DNA from: an uncultured Bacilli bacterium
GTDB lineage: Bacteria; Bacillota_I; Bacilli_A; RF39; UBA660
Reading direction: 5' to 3'
Assembly: GCA_934130175.1 (NCBI GenBank)
Contig: CAKOXP010000001.1
Span: forward strand, 1 to 64,000
Length of the DNA stretch: 64,000 nt
Part shown: piece by piece, positions 44,711 through 52,938 of the stretch
Position numbering within the stretch: the stretch's first letter is position 1
How the letters are laid out: every line of letters starts with the position of its first letter
Notes under the pieces: generated by a model
Databases searched by the model: none
The model's input: the letters and a program-made list of their open reading frames with translations, nothing else
What the model was told of the DNA's origin: nothing
Translations under genes and position numbers: made by a program

Positions 44711-44792
44711 GAAAGTAATTTGTAATATGTAGTTAAAACTAAATTAATATATCTATAATATTTATAATGATTGTAAATAAAAAAGAGATATA

Positions 44793-45277
44793 ATGAAGAA
44801 AGAAAAATTAGAAACAATTACAAATTTATTTGAAGACAGTGAAGAAGATTATTACTTTAGTGTTGTTGATGTGATTGGTGCATTAACTAATTCTAATAAC
44901 CATAGAAAATATTGGTCTGTTTTGAAAGTTAGGCTAAAAAAAGAAGGTAGTAAAGTGACTACAAATTGTAGTCAGTTGAAAATGTTGGCTCCTGATGGAA
45001 AAATGAGACTAAGAGATGCAATGTCAACAAAAAATATTCTTAGACTTATTGAATCTGTTCCTAGCCCTAAAGCTGAACCTTTTAAACTTTGGCTTGCTAA
45101 TTTGGTAGTGAAAGAATAGATGAGGTACTCAATCCTGAAATGGTTGGTAATACAGCTAAAGTTGCTAGAGATGATTTGGAAAAGAAATTGAAAGAATCAG
45201 TAGTAACAAGAAATAATGAATTAAGCTATAAATATATAGATGATAATATACAGATTGAAAATAAATCTGAAAAATAA
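44793..45277 (+). pseudogene. Bro-N domain (phage antirepressor-like) gene with one-base deletion
   Basis: The first frame (44793-45119) encodes a Bro-N domain: FSVVDVIGALTNSNNHRKYW, then VTTNCSQLKMLAPDGKMRLR and ILRLIESVPSPKAEPFKLWL, the usual signature of BRO-family/phage antirepressor-type proteins. It runs into TAG at 45117 just where the family continues. Reading on in the next frame from 45104 gives GSERIDEVLNPEMVGNTAKV and more, ending at TAA 45275-45277, as in intact relatives (ERIDEI.DPE). Loss of one G in the TTGG stretch at 45103-45105 explains it. The intact protein would have about 161 residues. It sits between parE and parC, which are normally adjacent, so it is probably an insertion. 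Intact relatives bind DNA and are often carried by mobile elements. Confidence 0.75.
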
Positions 45278-45294
45278 AAGAAAGTAGTGATAGT

Positions 45295-47829
45295 ATGGCA
45301 AAGAAAAAAACAGAAACACAGGAAGTTATAGAAAAGATATTTGATTATACTCTAGAAGATATTATGGGAGAACGTTTTGGAAGTTATTCTAAATATATTA
45401 TCCAAGATCGTGCTATTCCTGATGCTAGAGATGGGTTAAAACCAGTTCAAAGAAGAATTTTATATTCTATGCATAAGGAAAGAAACACTTATGATAAAGG
45501 ATATCGTAAGAGTGCTAAAACTGTTGGTGATGTTATAGGTAATTACCATCCACACGGTGATACATCTATATATGATGCCATGGTTAGAATGAGTCAACCA
45601 TGGAAAACAAGACTTCCATATATTGATATGCATGGTAATAATGGTTCAATTGATGGTGATAGCCCTGCAGCTTATCGTTATACTGAAGCTAGACTTTCTA
45701 AAATAAGTAATGAAATGTTACGTGATATCGACAAAGATACAGTTGAATTTGCACCTAACTTTGATGATACTACAGAAGAACCTACTGTCTTGCCTGCAAG
45801 ATTTCCAGCTTTACTTGTATATGGCGCTCAAGGAATTTCAGCAGGTTATGCAACAAACATTCCTCCACATAATTTAGGAGAAGTAATTGATGCTACAATT
45901 CATCAGATAGATAATCCAAATTGTAGTCTAGAAACTTTAATGAAATATGTTAAAGGACCTGATTTTCCAACAGGCGGTATTATCGAAGGATTAGACGGAA
46001 TTAAACAAGCTTATGAAACTGGCAGGGGTAGAATTGTTGTTAAGAGTAGATATCATTTAGAAGAAGATAAAAATAAAACTTCTATTGTTATTACGGAAAT
46101 TCCATTTGAATCTAATAAAGCCATGATGGTTAAAAAAATGGATGACATTAGACTTGATAAAAAACTTGATGGAATAATTGAAGTTAGAGATGAGTCTGCT
46201 CAAGATGTTAGAGTAGTTATTGATGTTAAAAAAACAGCAAATATTGATTTAATAATTAATTATTTCTTAAAAAATACTGACATGCAAATAAGTTATAACT
46301 TTAATATGGTATCAATTGTAAATAAACGTCCTAAATTACTAGGATTAAAAGATGCTTTAAAAGCTTTTATCAATCATCAAAAAGAAGTTGTTACAAGACG
46401 TACAAAATTTGATCTTGAACATGCAGAAGCTCGTTTACATATTGTTGAAGGTCTAATCAAATGTATTTCTATTTTGGACGAAGTTATCAAAGTGATTCGT
46501 GCTAGTAAGAATAAGGCAGATGCTAAAGATAATTTGGTAAAAGAATTTGCATTTACTCCTATTCAAGCAGAAGCAATCGTAACATTGCAACTATATAGAT
46601 TAACTAATACTGATGTTGTTGAGCTAGAAGAAGAAATGGCTAATTTGAAAAAGATAATTGCTGGTTTAAATTCAATTTTAGGTGATGAAGAAGTTTTAAA
46701 ATCTGTTATGAAAAAAGACTTACGCGATGTTAAGAAAAACTATGCAGAAGATAGAATTACTGATATAAAAGAAGAAATAACAGAGATTAAGATTGATACA
46801 ACAGTAATGATTCCAAAAGAAGATGTTGTAGTATTAATTACTAAAGATGGATATATTAAAAGGACTAGTACAAGAAGTTATCAAGCAAGTAACAATGATA
46901 TGCCAACATTAAAAGAAAATGATTATATTATTGGTTTATATGAAATGTCTACACTAGATACATTACTTGTATTTACTAATAAAGGAAACTATTTATATAT
47001 ACCAGTTCATACTATCTTTGATATTAAATGGAAAGATATTGGTAAACATATTTCTAACTTAATAGAAATATCTCCAGATGAAAGAATTATTTCAGCTATA
47101 CCTGTATATGATTTTGAATCAAATAAAAATATTATCATTACATCTAAAAATGGTATGATTAAAAGAAGTAAATTAAGTGATTTTAAACTCACAAGATATT
47201 CTAAACCAACTAGTTGTATGAAATTAAAAGATAGTGATGAAGTAATTGATGCTTATATAGAATCAAACCCTTGCGTATTCTTAACTACAAATAGTTGCTA
47301 TGGACTAAGCTTTCCAGTTAGTGATATTCCTCTAGTTGGAGTTAAAGCTAGCGGAGTTAAAGCTATTATGTTAAAAGATGACTACTTAGTTTCTTCTAAT
47401 AATTTTGATTATAATAGTCAAGAATTTATCTCAATTATTACTGATAAAGGCAGTGCTAAAAGAGTTAGATTAAGTGAATTCCCAATATCTTCAAGAGCAA
47501 GACGTGGATTGTTACTACTGAGAGAGGTTAAGACTAATCCTTATCAAATCTTAAAAACATTTATCATAGGTTCTAAAGAACATATTGGAATTAAAACTTC
47601 AGAAATTGATATTTTAAAAGTAACAGAACTTCCAATTATGGATAGATATTCAACAGGTAGCCAAATATCTAAAAAGGAAATCATTGATGCATTTGAGGTT
47701 AAAAACTTAGAGACAAAGGAAGAATTTAATGAAATAAAAAAAGAAGTGGAAAGTATTCCTAAAAAAGACAAAGTTGATTTAAAGTCAATTGATGATAGAT
47801 TAATGACTATAGATGATTTTCTAAAATAA
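45295..47829 (+). CDS. parC: DNA topoisomerase IV subunit A
   Basis: An 844-residue breakage-reunion subunit. The N-terminal part has RFGSYSKYIIQDRAIPDARD and LKPVQRRILYSMH, the winged-helix HPHGDTSIYDAMVRMSQ and the catalytic Tyr in AYRYTEARL (Tyr near 129). The tower/coiled-coil domain and the beta-pinwheel (repeats with VLITKDGYIKRTSTRSY, NIIITSKNGMIKRSKLSDF, IITDKGSAKRVRLSEF) follow. It has no GyrA-box (QRRGGKG), supporting ParC over GyrA. In the quinolone-region positions it has Thr (about 90) and Asp (about 94) where Ser and Glu/Asp are usual in relatives. AAAGTAGTGA precedes the ATG. Confidence 0.94.
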   Translation: MAKKKTETQEVIEKIFDYTLEDIMGERFGSYSKYIIQDRAIPDARDGLKPVQRRILYSMHKERNTYDKGYRKSAKTVGDVIGNYHPHGDTSIYDAMVRMSQPWKTRLPYIDMHGNNGSIDGDSPAAYRYTEARLSKISNEMLRDIDKDTVEFAPNFDDTTEEPTVLPARFPALLVYGAQGISAGYATNIPPHNLGEVIDATIHQIDNPNCSLETLMKYVKGPDFPTGGIIEGLDGIKQAYETGRGRIVVKSRYHLEEDKNKTSIVITEIPFESNKAMMVKKMDDIRLDKKLDGIIEVRDESAQDVRVVIDVKKTANIDLIINYFLKNTDMQISYNFNMVSIVNKRPKLLGLKDALKAFINHQKEVVTRRTKFDLEHAEARLHIVEGLIKCISILDEVIKVIRASKNKADAKDNLVKEFAFTPIQAEAIVTLQLYRLTNTDVVELEEEMANLKKIIAGLNSILGDEEVLKSVMKKDLRDVKKNYAEDRITDIKEEITEIKIDTTVMIPKEDVVVLITKDGYIKRTSTRSYQASNNDMPTLKENDYIIGLYEMSTLDTLLVFTNKGNYLYIPVHTIFDIKWKDIGKHISNLIEISPDERIISAIPVYDFESNKNIIITSKNGMIKRSKLSDFKLTRYSKPTSCMKLKDSDEVIDAYIESNPCVFLTTNSCYGLSFPVSDIPLVGVKASGVKAIMLKDDYLVSSNNFDYNSQEFISIITDKGSAKRVRLSEFPISSRARRGLLLLREVKTNPYQILKTFIIGSKEHIGIKTSEIDILKVTELPIMDRYSTGSQISKKEIIDAFEVKNLETKEEFNEIKKEVESIPKKDKVDLKSIDDRLMTIDDFLK

Positions 47830-47843
47830 ATTAAGATGTTAAG

Positions 47844-47869
47844 TCAAGACAGAAATGTCTTGATTTTTC
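47844..47869 (+). terminator. parC terminator
   Basis: TCAAGACA (47844-47851) / TGTCTTGA (47856-47863) with a GAAA tetraloop, followed by TTTTTCT. Its 3' arm overlaps the -35-like element of the next promoter. Confidence 0.85.
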
Positions 47870-47890
47870 TTTATGGGGGGGGGTTATAAT
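47860..47890 (+). promoter_or_regulatory. promoter with G9 tract in the spacer, probably phase-variable
   Basis: TTGATT (47860-47865) as -35 and perfect TATAAT (47885-47890) as -10 are 19 bases apart, and the spacer contains nine consecutive G residues (47875-47883). In such an AT-rich genome this run stands out. Gain or loss of one or two G would move the spacer through the 17-18-base optimum, turning transcription of the downstream exported protein up or down by slipped-strand replication errors, as known for the meningococcal porA promoter. The -35 choice is less certain than the -10. Confidence 0.6.
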
Positions 47891-47924
47891 AATCTTAGAT
47901 ATGATAAAGTAGGTGATATCTAAG

Positions 47925-48695
47925 ATGAAAAAAGAAGTAAAAATTACAGTAGAAAGATTAATATTTATAGTAAGTGTTATCTTTGGATTTAATGTATTAA
48001 GTTTATCAGCTGCGACAAACTATGCAATCGGCGCCTCAAAAATAGGATATACGGATAATTCATCAATAGGAGCAGATAATGTTCAAGCAGCAATCGACGG
48101 AACATGTACCAACTTTTCAAAAAAGTTAGATGAATTAAAGAAAAGTATGTATCCGGTAGGAAGTATTTACATATCAACAAAATTATCTTCTCCAACTGCT
48201 GTAGCATCTGCAATAGGTGGTACATGGGAAGCATTTGGAAACGGAAAAGTATTAAGATCTTCAACTGAAAAATCTGAACAAACCGGAGGTTCTTCTACAG
48301 CAGTCTTAACAACAGCAAACCTTCCTTCTCATTCTCATTCATTTACACCTTCAGGAACAATAAACTCAACATTTAATGGTACGGCGGTAGAAACAGAATT
48401 AGCGGGAAATCATAATCATTTATTTGATGGATGGGTTATAAAATGGGGAAATGTCGAAAATGTAACACATATTAGGGCATCTATGGCATATGGAACAACC
48501 ATTTCCAATAATCCCTACATAACCGCTAATTCAACAACATCAGCTGGAGCTCATACGCATAAAGTAACAGCAAAAGGAACAGTTACATCGACTTTTGCAG
48601 GAACTGCTGCAACAACTGCCGCAACAGGTGAGGGTAAATCATTTAGTACAGTTGATCCATATATAACAGTATACATGTATAAAAGAACAGCTTAA
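47925..48695 (+). CDS. exported protein with phage tail-fibre/collar-like tip domain
   Basis: A 256-residue protein. ATG 47925 is taken (AGGTG ten bases upstream; the GTG at 47913 is the alternative). An N-terminal signal peptide covers about residues 8-28 (ERLIFIVSVIFGFNVLSLSA). Then comes SIGADNVQAAIDGTC, typical of tail-fibre linkers, and MYPVGSIYISTKLSSPTAVA with GGTWEAFGNGKVL, the start of tail-fibre/baseplate C-terminal domains. Ser/Thr-rich repeats with HSHSF, HNHLF and HTHKV (HxH, a metal-binding motif in tail-fibre tips) follow, ending TVDPYITVYMYKRTA. No other phage gene is near, and the signal peptide shows that it is used at the cell surface, probably as an adhesin. Confidence 0.7.
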   Translation: MKKEVKITVERLIFIVSVIFGFNVLSLSAATNYAIGASKIGYTDNSSIGADNVQAAIDGTCTNFSKKLDELKKSMYPVGSIYISTKLSSPTAVASAIGGTWEAFGNGKVLRSSTEKSEQTGGSSTAVLTTANLPSHSHSFTPSGTINSTFNGTAVETELAGNHNHLFDGWVIKWGNVENVTHIRASMAYGTTISNNPYITANSTTSAGAHTHKVTAKGTVTSTFAGTAATTAATGEGKSFSTVDPYITVYMYKRTA

Positions 48696-48696
48696 T

Positions 48697-49431
48697 TTAT
48701 TTAAAGAATATCATAAAAATAAATCCAATTATAAAGAATAGGTATGATATTCTTTTTTTGTTATACTCAAAAGAATTTTTTAGTAATTCAAATATTGATA
48801 TATATATCATAATACCAGTAGTTAATGAAAGAATTATTCCTATAAAATAGTTATTTATGTACTTAAATAAGAAAAGGTAAGTTAAAATAGCTCCAAATAC
48901 TTCTGAAAATCCAGATATAGCTGTATAAAAAACAGCTTTTCTTCTACTATTTGTAGAATAATAAATTGGGATTGATATAGATAATCCTTCTGGAATATTA
49001 TGAAACATTATGGATAGGGCAAGAGTAAGTCCTAATGAAATATTAGTTGTAGTTGTACTAAATGTTAAAATACCTTCTGGGATATTGTGAATCATAAGTG
49101 CTAACATATTAATAATTCCTATTTTATAAAGTTTGTTATCAAGTCTTTTAAATACTTTATCTATGAAACTTGTGAGTAACACTCCAATCAGAAAAAATAG
49201 GATCATTAAAACAATTACTTTGTTAGGGCTAAGGTTTTCTTTTAGAAGATTATAACTTTCTGGAACAAGAGAGTTAATTGATACTGAAAACATTATTCCT
49301 GAGGCAAAAGCAAGTGCTATACAAATAACTTTGTTTATATCTTTAAATTTAATGTAGATAGGAATTATACCAAGCATAGTAGAAAGTCCCGCTACTGTTG
49401 TTACTAAAAAAGCAAATACTATATTATTCAT
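48697..49431 (-). CDS. ZIP family metal ion transporter (ZupT-like)
   Basis: A 244-residue membrane protein with about eight helices, taking up Zn2+ or other divalent metals. Both signature metal-site motifs are seen: MIHNIPEGILTF in TM4 (near residues 112-123) and MFHNIPEGLSISIPIYY in TM5 (near 142-158). A His-rich loop is absent. The protein starts MNNIVFAFLVTTVAGLSTML, like ZupT. The gene is on the minus strand, divergent from queH and convergent with the tail-fibre-like gene with one base between stops. Confidence 0.93.
   Translation of the reverse strand: MNNIVFAFLVTTVAGLSTMLGIIPIYIKFKDINKVICIALAFASGIMFSVSINSLVPESYNLLKENLSPNKVIVLMILFFLIGVLLTSFIDKVFKRLDNKLYKIGIINMLALMIHNIPEGILTFSTTTTNISLGLTLALSIMFHNIPEGLSISIPIYYSTNSRRKAVFYTAISGFSEVFGAILTYLFLFKYINNYFIGIILSLTTGIMIYISIFELLKNSFEYNKKRISYLFFIIGFIFMIFFK
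48703..48759 (+). terminator. terminator of the tail-fibre-like gene inside the convergent ZIP gene
   Basis: Perfect 13-bp inverted repeat AAAGAATATCATA (48703-48715) / TATGATATTCTTT (48743-48755) followed by TTTT. It lies within the last codons of the minus-strand transporter gene, whose stop is one base from the plus-strand stop. Confidence 0.75.
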
Positions 49432-49504
49432 AATAAAGTTATATGTTTAGAATTGTAAAAATATTAAAAATATGTTATTTTAAGAGGAAGAAAGAGGGAT
49501 ATAT

Positions 49505-50101
49505 ATGAATTATAATCTTTTAATGGAAGAAGAAATTGAAAAATTAAATGGCAACGTTAAAACTTTGTTGCTGCATGCTTGTTGTGCACCGTGTTCTTCT
49601 GCAGTAATAGAAAACTTGTCAAATTATTTTAAGATTACAATTTTATATTACAATCCAAATATTACAGATGAGGCTGAGTATCAAAAAAGGCTTGATGAAA
49701 TTCATTCATTTATATCAAAGTTTAAAACAAAATATAAAGTAGACATCATTGATGGCAGATATGATACAAGTGAATTTTATAAGATGAGTGGGGGATTAGA
49801 ACAAGAACAAGAAAGAGGCAAGCGCTGTTATAAGTGTTATAACTTAAGAATGGAAGAAACTGCTAAAGTGGCTTCAAAGCTAGGATTTGACTATTTTACA
49901 ACAACACTTTCTTTGAGTCCTTATAAAAATAGTAATTGGATTAATGAAATAGGAGCTAATCTGGACAAAAAATATAATTGTAAGTATTTATATTCAGATT
50001 TTAAAAAGAAAAATGGTTACAAAAGAAGTATAGAACTTTCTAGTGAATATAATCTATATAGACAAAACTATTGTGGATGTATTTATTCTAAAAGAGATTA
50101 A
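49505..50101 (+). CDS. queH: epoxyqueuosine reductase QueH
   Basis: A 198-residue member of the DUF208 family, now known as QueH, which reduces epoxyqueuosine to queuosine in tRNA (non-B12 alternative to QueG). Motifs: LLLHACCAPCSSAVIE (two adjacent Cys plus a third, near residues 22-37), YYNPNI with the following EYQKRLDEI, RCYKCYNLRMEETA (near 109-122) and a C-terminal YCGC. The Cys residues bind metal/Fe-S. Together with queA (16288) and tgt (18426) it completes late queuosine synthesis in this window. AAGAGGG precedes the ATG. Confidence 0.95.
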   Translation: MNYNLLMEEEIEKLNGNVKTLLLHACCAPCSSAVIENLSNYFKITILYYNPNITDEAEYQKRLDEIHSFISKFKTKYKVDIIDGRYDTSEFYKMSGGLEQEQERGKRCYKCYNLRMEETAKVASKLGFDYFTTTLSLSPYKNSNWINEIGANLDKKYNCKYLYSDFKKKNGYKRSIELSSEYNLYRQNYCGCIYSKRD

Positions 50102-50124
50102 TTATGTAGTAGGGGGATTTAGAA

Positions 50125-51294
50125 ATGGAACTTTTTACAGATGATGTTAGTTTTATAGAAAAACAAATAAATTATTTAAAAGAACAAATTCATCATGGCT
50201 ATAATTTGGAAGATAAATCAAGTATTATTTATTCTCTTCAAGCTTTAGATTGTATTTCATACTGTTTAACTAATAAAACTAATTTAACAAAGAAAACATG
50301 TAGGAATAAAGATATAGTAATTAAAGTTAATACTAGAGATAGAAAAATGCATAATAAAAATTTAGATAACTTTATAGAAAATAAGGATGAACATCTTTCA
50401 CTAGTTAATTGTGTTTTTAATGATAACAAAGATATATGCATACCAATATTAGATGAATATCTAGAGGAAGAATTTTTGAGTGATGAAGAAATGTATGAGA
50501 TAATGAGTGACTATTTTTTAAGTGCAAATGATACGATTGGATATGAAATACTTAAAAAAACAGTAGAAGAAAATAAAATGTATATGTTGGAACTTGATAA
50601 TTTTTCTTGTAGTGGAATAACATTTTTAAATACATTTTTAAATGATTTTAGAGTAATTATAGATGAAGCAACTATTAGTAATTCAATCGGTTTAATGACT
50701 ACCATAATGCATGAAATAGGACATGTTATAGATTATACATATCTAAGAAATAACTTAGTTTATTATTCGACAAAATCAATATTTATTGAAACTTTATCTA
50801 GTATGTATGAAAAGGATTTTCTTGATTATTTAATAAGAAATTCAATTTATAAAAGGAAGGCTATAGAAAGAATTACAGACTTTTATGGAAATATGTATGA
50901 TGAACTTAATAACATTGCCTTATCATGTAATATTCCGGATAGGCTGTTAAGAAGAGAAAAATACAAAAAAGTAACAAGAGAAAAGCTATATAGAATGGTT
51001 TCAGAAGAGGCGGAGTTATTAGTTCCATTAGAAGAGTTTCCTCTTCCTCAATCAATTGACGTTCTGGAGTCTTTAAAATATGGATATGGCGAGGTGTTAG
51101 CAACTTACTTTCTAAGATTAAAGAAAACTGATTATGATAAGTATCAAGATGAATTTTCAAAGTTTATGGAGTTAAGAACAGATTATTTCCCTAAAAATTT
51201 CTTGGAAAAGATAGGTACAAAACAAAATACTTTAGCGCAGACTATAGATGAAGAAATTATGGATTCTCCTTGTAAAATAATAATTAAAAAGTAG
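50125..51294 (+). CDS. M3-like zinc metallopeptidase (oligoendopeptidase F-like)
   Basis: A 389-residue protein with HEIGH at residues 196-200, the HExxH zinc motif, followed by a Glu about 25 residues later in SIFIETLSSMYEKDF, as in M3 peptidases (third zinc ligand). The C-terminal part has YGYGEVLATYFLRLKK, similar to the M3 end region (GlyTyr...). Usual PepF proteins are about 600 residues; this one is a shorter relative. There is no signal peptide, so it is cytoplasmic and probably degrades peptides. AGGGGG precedes the start. The gene stands between queH and the hisS T-box. Confidence 0.8.
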   Translation: MELFTDDVSFIEKQINYLKEQIHHGYNLEDKSSIIYSLQALDCISYCLTNKTNLTKKTCRNKDIVIKVNTRDRKMHNKNLDNFIENKDEHLSLVNCVFNDNKDICIPILDEYLEEEFLSDEEMYEIMSDYFLSANDTIGYEILKKTVEENKMYMLELDNFSCSGITFLNTFLNDFRVIIDEATISNSIGLMTTIMHEIGHVIDYTYLRNNLVYYSTKSIFIETLSSMYEKDFLDYLIRNSIYKRKAIERITDFYGNMYDELNNIALSCNIPDRLLRREKYKKVTREKLYRMVSEEAELLVPLEEFPLPQSIDVLESLKYGYGEVLATYFLRLKKTDYDKYQDEFSKFMELRTDYFPKNFLEKIGTKQNTLAQTIDEEIMDSPCKIIIKK

Positions 51295-51302
51295 AAATAT
51301 AT

Positions 51303-51330
51303 TGTTAAATTTTACTTTTTGGTTTATAAT
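51303..51330 (+). promoter_or_regulatory. promoter of the hisS-aspS-proS operon
   Basis: TTGTTA (51303-51308), 16-base spacer and TATAAT (51325-51330); transcription would begin near 51337, ahead of the T-box leader. Confidence 0.65.
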
Positions 51331-51336
51331 TAGTAT

Positions 51337-51528
51337 ATCTTCATGTAAGAGGAGTAAATTATTTTAATCTTTTAGAGATAATGTGGTTGGTGAAAACGTT
51401 AATTTTAAAATAATTGAAGACACTTACTATAAAGTGAAGCGGATGACTCTGATAAAGGTTTTAATAAGAATAAATTAAGGTGGCACCACGAAGAGATTCG
51501 TCCTTATGCGGTGTGGCCTTTTTTTTAA
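51337..51528 (+). promoter_or_regulatory. T-box riboswitch, aspartate-type specifier (GAC)
   Basis: Stem I base GTAAG (51345-51349) pairs with CTTAC (51423-51427). AGTA of the specifier loop follows at 51353-51356. On the 3' side the loop reads GAA-GAC-A, so the specifier is GAC (Asp) at 51419-51421; CAC (His) overlaps it at 51421-51423 but would use a stem base. The T-box core AAGGTGGCACCACG lies at 51477-51490, and a terminator with a T-run ends near 51528. Uncharged tRNA should raise expression of hisS, the unknown gene and aspS. Confidence 0.85.
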
Positions 51529-51546
51529 TTTTAAGGAGGAATAGAA

Positions 51547-52935
51547 ATGATAACAAAACCAAAGGGATGTAGAGATATTTACGGAAATGATGCTAAAACT
51601 TGGAAATATGTAGAACAAGTAATAGATTCTGTAATGGAAAAATATAATTATGGATATATTCGTACACCAATTTTTGAATCTAGTGAATTATATCATAGAG
51701 GTGTAGGAGAAACTTCTGACATCGTAACTAAAGAGACATATGATTTTACTGATCGTGGTGAAAGAAAGATGACTTTAAGACCAGAAGGAACAGCAGGAGT
51801 TGTGAGAAGTTATATTGAAAATAAGATGTATGGAGATATGAATCCAGTTAAACTTTATTATAATGGAACAATGTATCGTTATGAACGCCCTCAAGCAGGA
51901 CGTGAGAGAGAACTTACTCAGTTTGGGGCTGAAGCAATTGGTTCTGATGATCCGATGATGGATGCAGAAATAATTTCACTTGCTTATAATATTTATAAGT
52001 TATTAGGATTAAAAGATATCACAGTACATATTAATTCACTAGGAGATACTGAATCTCGTAATAACTATCGTGATGCTTTAGTAAGATACTTTTCACCATA
52101 TATTAATGATTTCTGTGATGATTGTAAAATGCGTATTGCTAAAAATCCATTAAGAATCCTTGATTGTAAAGTTGATAGTGAAAATGAAATCTTTAAAAAA
52201 GCTCCAACTACTATTGATTATTTAAATGAAGAAAGTAAGAGTCGTTTTGAAAAAGTTAAAGAATACTTAGACCTACTTCAAATTCCATATGTGGTTGACC
52301 CTAAGATTGTTAGAGGACTTGACTATTATAATCATACTGTTTTTGAATTTGTTATTGATGTTAAGGAACTTGGTGGTCAAAATGTAATAGGAGCAGGTGG
52401 AAGATATAATGGTTTATGTGAACAATTAGGTGGACCTTCAACTCCTGGTATTGGTTTTGCATCAGGACTTGATAGGATTTTAGTAGCAATGAAATATCAA
52501 GATGTAAAAGTAAATGTTAAAGAGGGAATCGATTTATTCTTGATGTATGTAAATGATGAAGAAAAAAATTATGCTCTATACCTTGCCCAAGAATTACGCC
52601 TTAATGGATTCAATGTTGATACGGAATATACTTCACGTAGCTTGAAAGCTCAATTTAAACAAGCAGATCGTCTAAAATCTAAATTTACAGCAGTTTTGAA
52701 TAGTGATGATTTAGATAATAATGAAATTAAAATTAAGAATAATGAAACAAAAGAAGAAGAAATAATATCAATTGATGCATTAGTTTTCTATTTAGATGAA
52801 AAATTAACTACAGACGAAGATCTTTATAATTATGATTTTACATCAGATGATGATGAGTGTCATTGCCATGATGATGAACGTTCTTGTGAAGATAACTGTT
52901 GTTGTGATGATTGCAGCTGTGATCATGAGGATTAA
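51547..52935 (+). CDS. hisS: histidyl-tRNA synthetase with Cys/His-rich C-terminal tail
   Basis: HisRS charges tRNA-His. The class II motifs are present: motif 1 region YNYGYIRTPIFES, motif 2 LRPEGTAGVVRSYIENKM (near 79-96), the HisA motif RGLDYYNHTVFEF (near 258-270), and motif 3 GIGFASGLDRIL. The anticodon-binding domain ends near residue 415. Usual length is about 420-430; here 462 residues, because about 30 extra residues form an acidic tail with eight Cys and three His (ECHCH, CEDNCCCDDC, CSCDHED). This looks like a metal-binding extension. AAGGAGGA precedes ATG 51547. The T-box upstream reads GAC. Confidence 0.96.
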   Translation: MITKPKGCRDIYGNDAKTWKYVEQVIDSVMEKYNYGYIRTPIFESSELYHRGVGETSDIVTKETYDFTDRGERKMTLRPEGTAGVVRSYIENKMYGDMNPVKLYYNGTMYRYERPQAGRERELTQFGAEAIGSDDPMMDAEIISLAYNIYKLLGLKDITVHINSLGDTESRNNYRDALVRYFSPYINDFCDDCKMRIAKNPLRILDCKVDSENEIFKKAPTTIDYLNEESKSRFEKVKEYLDLLQIPYVVDPKIVRGLDYYNHTVFEFVIDVKELGGQNVIGAGGRYNGLCEQLGGPSTPGIGFASGLDRILVAMKYQDVKVNVKEGIDLFLMYVNDEEKNYALYLAQELRLNGFNVDTEYTSRSLKAQFKQADRLKSKFTAVLNSDDLDNNEIKIKNNETKEEEIISIDALVFYLDEKLTTDEDLYNYDFTSDDDECHCHDDERSCEDNCCCDDCSCDHED

Positions 52936-52938
52936 GAT

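Noticed and set aside
42809..47829. gyrB/gyrA instead of parE/parC
   Set aside because: The B subunit has ParE-type motifs (QGRDRKYQ, GGHIQ), and the A subunit lacks the GyrA box.
47875..47883. G9 as a coding homopolymer
   Set aside because: It lies between the parC terminator and the next start codon and directly before TATAAT; no open frame covers it.
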